Shown: piece after piece, positions 43,094-51,135 of the stretch | Layout: every line of letters starts with the position of its first letter | Position numbering within the stretch: the first letter of the stretch is position 1 | Assembly: GCF_020906275.1 (NCBI RefSeq) | Contig: NZ_CP086727.1 | Location: 3,403,001 to 3,467,000 of the forward strand | Source of the DNA: Parasphingorhabdus litoris DSM 22379 | GTDB taxonomy: Bacteria; Pseudomonadota; Alphaproteobacteria; Sphingomonadales; Sphingomonadaceae | Length of the DNA stretch: 64,000 bases | Reading direction: 5' to 3' | Position numbers and translations under genes: made by a program | The notes under the pieces: generated by a model | Told to the model about the DNA's origin: nothing | Database searches by the model: none | What the model saw: the letters and a program-made list of their open reading frames with translations, nothing else

Positions 43094-43828
43094 ATGACGA
43101 AATCACTATCAGCCCGCTTTGAGCTAACCCAAAAAGAGACACGTGCTTTTCTTGCGATAGATGAGCGGCTGGAGCCTAAGCTAGATTTGATCGCAGAAGC
43201 GATTGATCGTTTTCAAGAAAAGTCTGAAAAAGCTCGACAGGAAAGATTTGCCAATATGGCCCAGCGGACAGACCTTCGCGATTGGAAGGGAGAACTCATC
43301 TCTCAGCTTGGCGATAAGTCACAGTTTGATTCCGTCGCCAAAAGCGCAAGATCAGTGATCGATGCGATTGGAAAACTTGTTCCGTGGCAACAAGAACAGT
43401 TTGCTTCGCTGTTGGAAGCGTATGGCCACCCGCAGATCGATGCACGGCAATCGCACGAGCACATCCACCCAGAACTGCGAAACTACATTTCAATCTTGGA
43501 GCGAATAGCCCAAGAGGCAGAAGACCTGCGGCCTCAAAAAAATGCTGGTCAGCCTCAGCTTTACACCAGTCTTGTTGAAAGCCTTATTCTCGTTTGTGCG
43601 GCGGTTGGGATAGTCGATGACCTAAACGTTATGCCAACTGGCAGCAAAGGGATCATCGGGAGGCTCTTGAGTTTGTGTCTCGAAGTTGCCGGAGTTCCAG
43701 ATGCAAGCCACCCCGATCACGGCAAGGCCGTTCGAAACGCGCTAGCCTACATCGATGATGGTGAAGCTAAAGCCATTGCCGAATACGCTGAGTGGGAAGA
43801 GTCAGTGAGAAAGAATCGCGGGAAATAG
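43094..43828 (+). CDS. Unknown mainly helical protein
   Basis: 244 residues from ATG 43094; the frame is open back to a GTG at 43034. It is mostly alpha-helical and charged, with a His-rich spot (QSHEHIHPELR) and one hydrophobic helix near the middle (LVESLILVCAAVGIV). No family was recognised. It lies in the AT-rich island before two DNA-binding genes of mobile-element type, and is best regarded as element cargo. Confidence 0.6.
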   Translation: MTKSLSARFELTQKETRAFLAIDERLEPKLDLIAEAIDRFQEKSEKARQERFANMAQRTDLRDWKGELISQLGDKSQFDSVAKSARSVIDAIGKLVPWQQEQFASLLEAYGHPQIDARQSHEHIHPELRNYISILERIAQEAEDLRPQKNAGQPQLYTSLVESLILVCAAVGIVDDLNVMPTGSKGIIGRLLSLCLEVAGVPDASHPDHGKAVRNALAYIDDGEAKAIAEYAEWEESVRKNRGK

Positions 43829-43937
43829 AACACTGTTTCTTTCTCCGTCGTTTGGTTGAAGCAATCGGATTCATGCGTATTCAAGAGAACGGCTAACGAG
43901 CCGCCATCATCCAAGGCTCGCAACCCGGAGCCTTTCT

Positions 43938-44114
43938 GTGACCAAGAAACTACTTACCGTCCGCCAATTCTGCTACCTCTATGGGATTGGGAGAACCACA
44001 TTTTATGCGGAGGTTAAGCAAGGTCGAATCCCGATCCTAAAGATCGGCAAAGCAACCAGAGTAGCGCGTGAAGATGCAGAAAAATGGGTTGAAAACCTTC
44101 GGGAAGCCCAGTGA
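43938..44114 (+). CDS. AlpA/excisionase-like helix-turn-helix protein
   Basis: A 58-residue gene starting at GTG 43938. The sequence LLTVRQFCYLYGIGRTTFYAEVK followed by GRIPILKIGKATRVAREDAEKWV is the typical layout of small MerR-like/HTH_17 proteins such as AlpA and excisionases: helix-turn-helix, beta wing with a K-I-G-x-x-x-R strand, then a final helix. Such proteins control integrase or excision genes of prophages and integrative elements. It lies 15-33 bp before the next HTH gene in the same direction. No integrase is seen within the window. Confidence 0.8.
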   Translation: MTKKLLTVRQFCYLYGIGRTTFYAEVKQGRIPILKIGKATRVAREDAEKWVENLREAQ

Positions 44115-44147
44115 GTTTAGATAGCTAACTTGAATCGAGACGCCACG

Positions 44148-44798
44148 ATGGGCTGGAAGCTGATTCAAATGTCAAATAAGGTTGCCACAGGGTCGCCTGC
44201 AAACAAAGCTGTCTTGAACCAACTCGCGTTTGCAGCACGCGATGACTCTCCGGTCACTTGGATCGGAAATGGGTTTATGGCTCAGCAGAGCGAATACAGC
44301 ACGAAGACTGTTGAACGCGCCCTTCCCTGCCTGGTTGAGGCCGGTCACGTCAGCATCTTGCGGATCCAAGGAGTGATCAACATTCACGCGGTCCATCCAG
44401 ACGGAAAATGGTGTGCGAAACCAGAACGAGCCGCGTTAGAGGCACATTTGCGCGGATGGACGAAAGGCGGTCCACCATTGATAGAGATCGTGATGGGTTG
44501 GCTATTGAATCTCAATCCAATGCTCGGAGGACAAGCCCAAGAGTTTCGGCCCACCCCGGACAAGCTGTCGGGGGTCGACAAATCCACCCCCCGACATCGT
44601 GGGAAAGAATCCCCGGCACAGTGTCTAAAAACCCTCGGCACGATGTCGCACGAACATAAAGGATCCAAAAAAAGAAAAGGATCAGATGCTCGGCCGATCG
44701 GCGATGTTTTGAGTGGTATGCCTTTGCCATCAGGGATGACTGACGCCTTAGGGGGAGGGGGTCATATTGCTGATGTCTGCAATGAACCGGACCGGTAA
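44148..44798 (+). CDS. Helix-turn-helix protein of mobile-element replication type
   Basis: 216 residues from ATG 44148 (frame open to TTG 44130). The first ~85 residues form an HTH_36-type domain (NKAVLNQLAFAARDDSPVTWIG, then STKTVERALPCLVEAGHVSIL), common in replication or regulatory proteins of prophages and integrative elements. The remainder is proline- and charge-rich, probably disordered. Placed directly after the excisionase-like gene, it supports an element remnant. The molecular function is not established. Confidence 0.65.
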   Translation: MGWKLIQMSNKVATGSPANKAVLNQLAFAARDDSPVTWIGNGFMAQQSEYSTKTVERALPCLVEAGHVSILRIQGVINIHAVHPDGKWCAKPERAALEAHLRGWTKGGPPLIEIVMGWLLNLNPMLGGQAQEFRPTPDKLSGVDKSTPRHRGKESPAQCLKTLGTMSHEHKGSKKRKGSDARPIGDVLSGMPLPSGMTDALGGGGHIADVCNEPDR

Positions 44799-44904
44799 GG
44801 GGACAGAAATTTGCGCTGCCAAAATAAAATTTCGAGGCCTAATAAATTTTCAAAAGAGAGGACGTGAAGTATGCGCTTTACGTTTAGTGCGCTCGGGAAA
44901 GGTA

Positions 44905-44986
44905 AGCGGGGGTAGCTTGTTTGGCAGCTTTGCGCCCCAATATCAGACATTCCTAGCGAGACCGCTTCATTCCAAAAGCGGTCGTT
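44905..44986 (+). repeat. Dispersed intergenic hairpin repeat, copy A
   Basis: Contains GCGCCCCAA at 44932-44940 and an 8-bp perfect stem (GACCGCTT at 44960-44967, AAGCGGTC at 44976-44983). It aligns with copies near 50.9 and 60.1 kb; the 5' part is shorter or diverged. Confidence 0.65.
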
Positions 44987-45159
44987 AGAGGGCTAAATTT
45001 CATCAGTGTGATTAGGCACTCTGGGGAATGGAGCGAAACAGAGATCCTTAACAGAGAAGCAGCCATCGGGTTCAGCTACCAAGGTTCTCACATTCACTAA
45101 CCAATTGCTTCTTATGCCATCCTGCAATCTGCTGCGGAGACCACAAATACGATATTTTA

Positions 45160-45174
45160 TATGCGCGACGCACA
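45160..45174. promoter_or_regulatory. MarR-type operator, site 1 (NTF2-like gene promoter)
   Basis: TATGCGCGACGCACA, one mismatch from a symmetric TATGCG-n3-CGCATA site. Its centre is 31 bp from site 2, about three helical turns, 86 bp upstream of the start codon. Confidence 0.6.
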
Positions 45175-45190
45175 TTTTTCAATTGCAATA

Positions 45191-45205
45191 TATGCGTAGC
45201 GCATA
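45191..45205. promoter_or_regulatory. MarR-type operator, site 2 (NTF2-like gene promoter)
   Basis: TATGCGTAGCGCATA, symmetric apart from the central three bases and flanked by A/T to 17 bp. The same motif lies at the marR promoter 4.3 kb away. Confidence 0.65.
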
Positions 45206-45245
45206 TAAACTGGAGCAGTAATCAACAACCGCTGCGGAGAGCAAC

Positions 45246-45644
45246 ATGACCGGCACAAACCTCACCTCTGAACAACACGATTTCTATGAGCGTTTCAAAT
45301 CGTTCTGGGCCGAACCTTCAGGTGCTCGAGTACCTGAAGTGATTGCGCCTGACGCGAAAATTCATTTCACTGGCGCAGGAATAATGTCCGGTACCACCTA
45401 TGCAGAATGGATGACCGAGACATTGGCCACGATGGAGGACATGACAGTGACTCCGCTCGACTGCGCTGGGAATGGAGATATGTTATACATTGCTTGGGAA
45501 ACGTCGGCCTTGATCCATGGGGAGCGGCGTACCTATCGGGGCGTAGATCGTTTCCGCCTTAAAGATGGAATGGCGATAGAAGAGCATGTGATTTTCGATT
45601 CAGCGGTGCTCACACCAGAAGGGCGAGGCGGTATTGAACAGTGA
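45246..45644 (+). CDS. NTF2-like (SnoaL-type) protein
   Basis: 132 residues with the cone-shaped NTF2 fold pattern: an N-terminal helix (HDFYERFKSFWAEP), VIAPDAKIHFTG, then strands ending in DRFRLKDGMAIEEHVIFD. These proteins act as small hydrolases, isomerases or binding proteins; no specific activity can be assigned. GGAGA lies 5-6 nt before ATG 45246. Two operators just upstream match those at marR, so it is probably the main target of that regulator. Confidence 0.8.
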   Translation: MTGTNLTSEQHDFYERFKSFWAEPSGARVPEVIAPDAKIHFTGAGIMSGTTYAEWMTETLATMEDMTVTPLDCAGNGDMLYIAWETSALIHGERRTYRGVDRFRLKDGMAIEEHVIFDSAVLTPEGRGGIEQ

Positions 45645-45668
45645 TCATCAACTCCTTAGCAACGACTC

Positions 45669-46235
45669 GTGACCGACTTTAAGACCAAACCGCTCAACGA
45701 AAAAACTTGGCCGGACTTCGCGCGACTAGTTGACGCAAACAACGGCGTCTGGGGTGGGTGCTGGTGTATGTGGTATCACGGAAAGGGTGCAAGTGCAGAA
45801 GATGCAGCTGAAAAGCGCAAGGCGAAAGAATGTCTTGTTCGCCAAGGCCGAGCGCATGCCGCGCTTGTATATGAAGGCGAGGATTGCGTAGGGTGGTGTC
45901 AATTTGGATCGCCAAATGAGCTCCCGCGCATCCACAACCAGCGTGCCTATCAAAAGACCGATCCAGTATTACCCGACTGGCGGATCACTTGTTTTTTCTC
46001 TGGCAAGGGACATCGCGGAAACGGCGTTGCTTCGGTTGCGCTTGAAGGTGCAATCGAAGAAATTCGAAAGCTTGGTGGTGGAATTGTCGAGGCTTATCCG
46101 GAGGATATTGAGGGTAGGAAGGCATCGTCGGCCTTTCTGTTCAATGGTGCTTTACATATGTTCGAACGACAAGGTTTCGAGAGATCAAGGCAGATCGGAA
46201 AGCATAAATGGGTGATGGTAAAAACCGTCAGATGA
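45669..46235 (+). CDS. GNAT-family N-acetyltransferase
   Basis: 188 residues. The acetyl-CoA-binding segment is at GKGHRGNGVASVALEGAIEEIRKLGGG (Q/RxxGxG/A pattern), with the C-terminal FERQGFERSRQ strand-helix typical of GNAT enzymes. Several Trp/Cys residues (GGCWCMWYHG) near residue 30 mark a subgroup common in soil and marine bacteria. The start is GTG 45669, 24 bp after the NTF2-like stop, without a clear ribosome site. Probably co-transcribed with that gene. Substrate unknown. Confidence 0.82.
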   Translation: MTDFKTKPLNEKTWPDFARLVDANNGVWGGCWCMWYHGKGASAEDAAEKRKAKECLVRQGRAHAALVYEGEDCVGWCQFGSPNELPRIHNQRAYQKTDPVLPDWRITCFFSGKGHRGNGVASVALEGAIEEIRKLGGGIVEAYPEDIEGRKASSAFLFNGALHMFERQGFERSRQIGKHKWVMVKTVR

Positions 46236-46252
46236 TCAAAAGCTGTTGAAAA

Positions 46253-46831
46253 TCAATCCTGCGGCTTAGTCGCGAGTGGAAGATCATCAAACAAGGACGG
46301 TGGATCGGCAATTTGTGCCCCTTCAATTGAGAGCATCTTGAGCTTGGTTTCAGTTCCGCCGGGCGCTGAAAAACCGACAAGCTTGCCGTTTGCGCCCACA
46401 ACACGGTGGCAAGGAATAATAATCGGGAAAGGGTTACGTCCCAGAGCCTGACCGACCCTTTGTGCGTATAGTTTGTCGCCAAGCTGCAAGGCAACATCTC
46501 CGTAAGTAAGCGTCTCGCCAACCGGAATTGTCCGAGTGACGGAGTAGACCTTCATTGAGAATGGGTCGATCCCATGTAAGTCGCAGGTGATAAATGATAA
46601 GTCTGCTTTTTCACCTTCAAGCAGCGCAGAGATCGATTGAATGGCGAGCTCTATAGCCGCTATCGGCTTGCCCTTTTTCGCTCCTGTTCGCTTCAATAGG
46701 CGGGCTTCTGTCGCAGCGGGCGTCTTCTCCGGCAAAAAGGTGGCAACGACCGTATCGCCACGCCATGCGATACCGCAGTCGCCGACCGCTGTCGGGAAAA
46801 GAGTAAACTGCACTGTTTCCAAAAGCATCAA
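46253..46831 (-). CDS. ogt: Methylated-DNA--protein-cysteine methyltransferase
   Basis: Suicide repair protein removing alkyl groups from O6-alkylguanine in DNA. The active site is P-C141-H-R-V, preceded by the helix-turn-helix (TYGDVALQLG) and the arginine-finger region (VGQALGRNPFPIIIPCHRV), all intact; 192 residues. The start overlaps the preceding PEP-mutase-like stop by ATGA, so it is the third gene of an operon with that gene and the MFS gene. Confidence 0.92.
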   Translation of the reverse strand: MMLLETVQFTLFPTAVGDCGIAWRGDTVVATFLPEKTPAATEARLLKRTGAKKGKPIAAIELAIQSISALLEGEKADLSFITCDLHGIDPFSMKVYSVTRTIPVGETLTYGDVALQLGDKLYAQRVGQALGRNPFPIIIPCHRVVGANGKLVGFSAPGGTETKLKMLSIEGAQIADPPSLFDDLPLATKPQD

Positions 46832-47649
46832 TCCTTAAGAATGGTATTAAAGTCTACAGCAGTCGTCCGGTCAATATAGTCGAACGTGCCTTTGTCTTGT
46901 ATTTCCTTAGCGGCTTCATGCATTGCCGTGATCGCATAGGTGTAAAGCGACGTTGCGAGGCTGATACGCTTAACGCCTGCAGCGGCAAGGTCGGCTTTTG
47001 AAAAAGACTGACCTGGAATACCCGCCATGAAGTTTACCGGTTTTGTTACACAGGAACATACTTGGCGCACCGCATCGAGACTTGGCAATCCCGGCGACAT
47101 TAATACATCAGCACCTGCTTTCTCGAAAGCTTGAAGTCGCTCTATGGTATCATCGAAATCATCGACGCCGCGCACAAAATTCTCAGCTCGCGCCGTAAGG
47201 GTGAATTTGAATGGCAATTCACGCGCTGCTTCAACCGCAGCTTCCACTCTTTCTGCCGCATGGACGATATCATAAATAGCCGCAGAGGGATCGCCGGTGG
47301 CATCCTCAATCGAGCCCCCAACAAGACCTACGGCACCAGCCTCCCGTATCGTTGCAGCTGCGTCTTCTGGTGTATCACCAAAACCTTTTTCTAGATCGGC
47401 GGATACTGGAAGGTCTGTTGCACCCACAATTGGCGCAGCGTGTGCAAGCGCCTCTTCTCGCGTGGTATTGCCATCCATTTTGCCGAGTAAAGCGGCTTGC
47501 ACCCAACTCGATGTAGCAATGGCATTGAAACCAAGCGCATCCAACATACGTGCCGAGCAGCCATCAAAAGCATTGGCGATGACGAAAATTTCCGATCCTT
47601 GATGCAAAGCAGCGAAGGCATTGGCTTTTTCTGACTGACTGATTGGCAT
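46828..47649 (-). CDS. Isocitrate lyase/PEP mutase-superfamily protein
   Basis: 273 residues, (beta/alpha)8 fold. Recognisable segments: VIANAFDGCSARMLDALGFNAIATSSW, DLPVSADLEKGFGDTPEDAA, GLVGGSIEDATG and FTLTARAENFVRG, all typical of the PEP_mutase (PF13714-type) group. It lacks the KKCGH-type isocitrate lyase motif, so it is a different C-C or C-P lyase/hydrolase acting on an oxaloacetate-like acid. ATG 47649 has GGAGAT 7 nt upstream; the frame extends 27 codons further into the MFS gene. It follows the MFS gene by 2 bp. Confidence 0.85.
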   Translation of the reverse strand: MPISQSEKANAFAALHQGSEIFVIANAFDGCSARMLDALGFNAIATSSWVQAALLGKMDGNTTREEALAHAAPIVGATDLPVSADLEKGFGDTPEDAAATIREAGAVGLVGGSIEDATGDPSAAIYDIVHAAERVEAAVEAARELPFKFTLTARAENFVRGVDDFDDTIERLQAFEKAGADVLMSPGLPSLDAVRQVCSCVTKPVNFMAGIPGQSFSKADLAAAGVKRISLATSLYTYAITAMHEAAKEIQDKGTFDYIDRTTAVDFNTILKD

Positions 47650-47651
47650 AA

Positions 47652-48923
47652 TTAAATCTCCATACCTAATTCTGGGTTGGGGGTTTTTTTGAGAGAGTGA
47701 CGTAAATTTGGTGGCCAGGGCAAAAGCCAAAATGCGAGGGTGCCTAGGGCAAGCACTCCGCAGATCAATAACAATGCTGCGCTTACTGGGTCGAAATGCA
47801 GATCAGGTGCTATTGAAGCTGCAAGGCCGCTCACCCATTGCATCCCTGATACGCCTGCAAACATGGCCATCGTAAAAACGCTGAGTGCGCGTCCAGTCAT
47901 GTCGGCGGGATATGCGGATCGCAAATCGGCATATTGCAAAGTAATGTATCCTGACAAAAAACAGCTCAAGATAACCAAAGCTACGTCAAGAAATGCGCTC
48001 GCACCAAAGGCATGCAGCACGAAGAATGCAGCATAAACTGCACTGCATCCGATAATGACTGTGCGCCGCGAGCGATTGCCTGGATCAAGCCAACCAAAGA
48101 CGAGCGGCCCGAGCATCGCAGCAATGGAGACAACAAAGGCAACGTGGCCAACCTCGATTAAAGAGAATGCATGGCGCTCGGAAAATAATGGACCCAGCCA
48201 TAATCCGCGCAGAGCGAGGAACGCAGCATAGCTGGTAGCGGCCAGACAGCAAATTCCTGCCGTATAGGGTTGGCGCACAATGGATCGAAGATCACGAATG
48301 GCATCGCTGATGGGTTGGTGCTCAGTGCCAGATGGAGCTGGCTCTTTTTCTACTAGCCAGAACACTGCGATCCAACTCAGGGTTGCGAGGATCCCGAGCG
48401 CAACGAAGCCTGCGCGCCAAGACCAAGTCTCAACGATCCAAGCAAGCGGAGTACCTGTAATAAGCATTCCGGCCCCACCTGCCGAAAATACAATGCCCGA
48501 CAATAGTGCGAAGCGATTGGGAGGGTAGCGCCGCGAAATGAATACCATCGCAGCAAGTAGAGAGGGCGCACAGCCAAAACCAATCATCCATTCACCGGCT
48601 ATGAGCGTGATTGCACCGTTTGCACTTGCCGAAACCGCACTGCCAAGAATTGCGAGTACGAAGGCAACCGCGACTGTGTTGCGCGGACCGTATCTATCAA
48701 GCGCAACCCCGACTACTGGCTGTGCGACAGCAAAAGCGATATTGAAGGCTCCTGCAACCGCCCCGATACCATGCGCCGATACGCTAAGTTCGGCAATCAG
48801 AGGATCTGACGCGATGGCAATTGTGGTTCTAAAGGCATGACTTAAGACGAAGCCGGTGGTTAGCGCAGCCAACATCAACCAGACAGGAATGGATTCTCGT
48901 ACGATTTTGGAATCATTGGCCAA
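47652..48923 (-). CDS. Major facilitator superfamily transporter
   Basis: 423 residues with about 12 membrane helices and the loop motif DRYGPRNT (GxxxDRxGxR-like) between helices 2 and 3, plus a second-half counterpart GWLDPGNRSRR. It is a 12-TM carrier of the organic-acid/drug-type MFS group. The start is TTG 48923 with AGAAGA nearby; the next in-frame Met would remove the first helix. It leads the MFS-PEP mutase-ogt operon. The substrate is unknown; an organic acid used by the lyase is a possibility. Confidence 0.88.
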   Translation of the reverse strand: MANDSKIVRESIPVWLMLAALTTGFVLSHAFRTTIAIASDPLIAELSVSAHGIGAVAGAFNIAFAVAQPVVGVALDRYGPRNTVAVAFVLAILGSAVSASANGAITLIAGEWMIGFGCAPSLLAAMVFISRRYPPNRFALLSGIVFSAGGAGMLITGTPLAWIVETWSWRAGFVALGILATLSWIAVFWLVEKEPAPSGTEHQPISDAIRDLRSIVRQPYTAGICCLAATSYAAFLALRGLWLGPLFSERHAFSLIEVGHVAFVVSIAAMLGPLVFGWLDPGNRSRRTVIIGCSAVYAAFFVLHAFGASAFLDVALVILSCFLSGYITLQYADLRSAYPADMTGRALSVFTMAMFAGVSGMQWVSGLAASIAPDLHFDPVSAALLLICGVLALGTLAFWLLPWPPNLRHSLKKTPNPELGMEI

Positions 48924-48970
48924 AATAATAATCTTCTATTGAGAACCTATCACCGTCTCACGCAAAGCCA

Positions 48971-49114
48971 TCAAAGCGCTGTTGATTGTGGTGCTGTGTT
49001 GAAGATATTCTTCCGCTTGCCATAAATGGAGACACCTGACTGAGCAGCTACATCCTGACGGCTCTTTGCTAGGCCCAAACCATGGGCGAGTTGATATATT
49101 CTTTCTGTCTTCAT
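48971..49114 (-). CDS. Possible small protein (47 aa)
   Basis: A short frame (MKTERIYQLAHGLGLAKSRQDVAAQSG...) with a helix resembling the N-terminus of small bacterial regulators of the DUF6626 kind, but shorter. No well-spaced ribosome site before ATG 49114. Might be a truncated gene. Confidence 0.3.
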   Translation of the reverse strand: MKTERIYQLAHGLGLAKSRQDVAAQSGVSIYGKRKNIFNTAPQSTAL

Positions 49115-49161
49115 CAGCGCGTTTCTTTCACTCCTAAAAATTATGAGCGGCCTGATAAAGC

Positions 49162-49482
49162 TCACCTGATTTTGCTGTTGCAGTTCGCGAGGGCATCGGC
49201 GCTAAATGGCTTGCCGCGATGACTGAAGCTTTTGAGTTTTCCAATTTCACGTGCCAGACGAACGCAAATATATCGGGCCGAACTATTGGACTTTTTTGCG
49301 ACGCATTCGCCACCAGCGCAGCGCCAGACCGTCTGCCTGACGATTATCGTATCACTGATTGGTTCGATTGCCGTTGCTCGATAGTCCGGTTCTTTGTTTC
49401 TCGCTTCAGCTCGCACAGGGCTTAACATGCCAAGCGCGGCGATCATCGAAACCGTGGCGTAGCTGTTGAATTGTCGGATCAT
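49162..49482 (-). CDS. Small secreted protein, CC_3452-like
   Basis: 106 residues: signal peptide (cut near PVRA, residue 25) and a mature part with W-R-C-A-G-G-E-C, a basic Ser-rich stretch, then C-V-R-L-A-R-E-I-G-K-L-K-S-F and a final LANCN, giving four cysteines. This arrangement recurs in small periplasmic proteins of Caulobacter and sphingomonads (CC_3452-like). Start ATG 49482 has GAGGAG 7 nt upstream, better than ATG 49497, which lies before it. It is divergent from marR with a shared operator between them. Function unknown. Confidence 0.75.
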   Translation of the reverse strand: MIRQFNSYATVSMIAALGMLSPVRAEARNKEPDYRATAIEPISDTIIVRQTVWRCAGGECVAKKSNSSARYICVRLAREIGKLKSFSHRGKPFSADALANCNSKIR

Positions 49483-49525
49483 AAGTTTTCTCCTCAAGCG
49501 CCAATAGTTATCGGTTGATCAGTTA

Positions 49526-49540
49526 TATGCATAACGCATA
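49526..49540. promoter_or_regulatory. MarR-type operator, site 3 (between secreted-protein gene and marR)
   Basis: TATGCATAACGCATA, matching the shared palindrome; 44 bp upstream of the secreted-protein start and 44 bp (about four turns) from site 4. Confidence 0.6.
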
Positions 49541-49569
49541 CATATTAGTCAATCTGCAATTGCATTTTT

Positions 49570-49584
49570 TATGCGGAGCGCATA
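49570..49584. promoter_or_regulatory. MarR-type operator, site 4 (marR start region)
   Basis: TATGCGGAGCGCATA, ending 10 bp before the probable marR start codon, so binding would block its own transcription. Confidence 0.65.
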
Positions 49585-49594
49585 CATTGCTGGC

Positions 49595-50089
49595 ATGGAC
49601 CGCACGACAAATCTGCTTGGAGCGCTTGCTCTGGCTCTTACCGACCGGATTAGCTCTGGTATGAAAGAGACCCTTGACCGCTCCGGTGAAACGGCTGCGG
49701 CAATTATCGTTATTGGATATGTGCCGGGTCTGTCCGTTCAAATTCTTCGGCAGGTTCTTGAGCTTTCACATCCCGGCGCAGTACGTGTGATTGACCGGTT
49801 GGAAGAAGATGGTCTTGTCGAGCGGCGTAAGGCCACAGATGGCCGGGCAGTAGCGCTGCACCTAACGCGAAAAGGCAGCAAGCTACGTCAACAGCTCATG
49901 GACAGCCGTCTTGATACGCTAGAAGCGGCCCTGGAGGGGTTTACTGTTGATGAGCGACTTGTTTTGGGTGACTTGCTTTCCAAGGTTCTCACGAATCTGC
50001 CCGAAACCGAAATGGGCAAACATCGCATATGCAGACTCTGTTCGGTTCAGACTTGCAATGATTGTCCAATTCCGGGGCACGCGATCTAA
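49595..50089 (+). CDS. MarR-family transcriptional regulator with Cys-rich tail
   Basis: 164 residues. A winged helix (LSVQILRQVLELSHPGAVRVIDRLEEDGLVERRKATDGRAVALHLT) with the family DxRxxxxxLT wing and dimerisation helices at both ends. The C-terminus ends in CRLC...CNDCPIPGH, four cysteines and two histidines that could bind metal or sense oxidants; similar tails occur in one MarR subgroup. ATG 49595 is preferred over ATG 49571, which lies inside operator site 4; no strong ribosome site is seen, so the mRNA may have a very short leader. It probably represses itself, the divergent secreted-protein gene and the NTF2-GNAT genes. Confidence 0.87.
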   Translation: MDRTTNLLGALALALTDRISSGMKETLDRSGETAAAIIVIGYVPGLSVQILRQVLELSHPGAVRVIDRLEEDGLVERRKATDGRAVALHLTRKGSKLRQQLMDSRLDTLEAALEGFTVDERLVLGDLLSKVLTNLPETEMGKHRICRLCSVQTCNDCPIPGHAI

Positions 50090-50118
50090 ACAACCACAGT
50101 GTTTGTTCGCTCGCCAAA

Positions 50119-50679
50119 TCACTCGCGATCCGACGAAGATGCCCTTTTCTGCAGCGCTGCCAACTGCTCGGGGGTCAGCCGTTCTGCTCCCTTCGCATAA
50201 TTGCGAGCGATAGTTTCATAGAAACGGGCATTGAAAATAGTGCGGTCTGAGTTATCATTTTCACCTATGATTTTTCCCGGAACCCCGGCAATGATTGAGT
50301 TTTCTGGGAAGACCTTATTCTCGTTTACAATAGTGTGCCCCGCAATAATGGAGTTGGCACCAATTTTGGCTCCATCCATAATCGTAGCGTTTATTCCGAT
50401 CAGGCACTGGTCGCCAATCTCGCATCCATGCAAAGTGACATGGTGCGTGATAGAGCAATCGTCACCAACGATAGTCGGCGTGGTACTCCCGACATGAACC
50501 ATCACGAAGTCCTGAATATTGGTGCGAGCACCGATTTTGATTTCATGCATTTCAGCGCGCATCACTACGTTAGGCCATATGGAGGAGCCAGGCCCAACAT
50601 AGACCTTGCCATAAAGATGTGCAGTCTCATGAACAAAAGCCGGATCATCTAAATCTACTTGGGGACCAATGTGACTCAT
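50119..50679 (-). CDS. Gamma-class carbonic anhydrase-like protein
   Basis: 186 residues built of left-handed beta-helix hexapeptides (VYVGPGSSIWPNVVMRAE, IGARTNIQDF, IVGDDCSITHHVTLHGC, IGINATIMDGAKIGANSIIAG). The metal-binding histidines of the family are seen at VMVHVGS and ITHHVTLHG. This is the YrdA/CaiE-type group, whose members bind zinc but often have low or no carbonic anhydrase activity. No operon partner: the gap upstream is about 450 bp on the minus strand. Confidence 0.9.
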   Translation of the reverse strand: MSHIGPQVDLDDPAFVHETAHLYGKVYVGPGSSIWPNVVMRAEMHEIKIGARTNIQDFVMVHVGSTTPTIVGDDCSITHHVTLHGCEIGDQCLIGINATIMDGAKIGANSIIAGHTIVNENKVFPENSIIAGVPGKIIGENDNSDRTIFNARFYETIARNYAKGAERLTPEQLAALQKRASSSDRE

Positions 50680-51135
50680 GCCGACGAGTACTAAGCCTCT
50701 AGTTCAACAAAATCAAAGGTAAGCTCCTTTATAGGTATTTCATCACCATGAGTAGCTTTTGTAGAAGCCAGCCTGTTGATCAAGCGTACGGCAAGATTGG
50801 CAACAACAGGTTTACCTAAGTTGGGCTAGAAATGGTAATTTGCCATAGCCATTGATGCGGAAAATTGAAGTCTCGTTTTGCGCTCAGAGCGGTCAGAACC
50901 AGACCGTCTGCCATCGGCCCAGTTTTTGAACTTCCGGAAATGATGTGAGCGGTCATTCAGCAATGCGCCCCAATTTCCGACGTTCCTACGGTTTCCGCTT
51001 TATCCCAAATGCGGACATTGGTGAATTTAAGGCCTGATGAACCATGTGGATAGAAAATCTGTTGGACAGCACCCTCGCTCATGAAAAAGGCGAGGCTGCG
51101 AACAGCCCCGCCTCTGAATTTCAGATTTCCAATTT
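50680..51135. other. Intergenic region with dispersed repeat copy B
   Basis: No gene seen. Most of 50870-51018 is the second copy of the dispersed hairpin repeat; the remainder is unremarkable. Confidence 0.6.
50870..51018 (+). repeat. Dispersed intergenic hairpin repeat, copy B
   Basis: Aligns along its length with copy C: a CAGACCGTCTGCC-like segment, CGGCCCA, AGCAATGCGCCCCAATTT, GACGTTC and a hairpin (TCCGCTT at 50994-51000, AATGCGGA at 51008-51015). Same orientation as the other copies. Confidence 0.7.

Larger units (their letters stand above)
44799..45245. other. Intergenic region with dispersed repeat and MarR-type operators
   Basis: No gene is evident apart from a 14-codon frame near 44871. 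The middle holds one copy of the dispersed hairpin repeat (44905-44986); the end holds two palindromic operators upstream of the NTF2-like gene. Confidence 0.6.
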
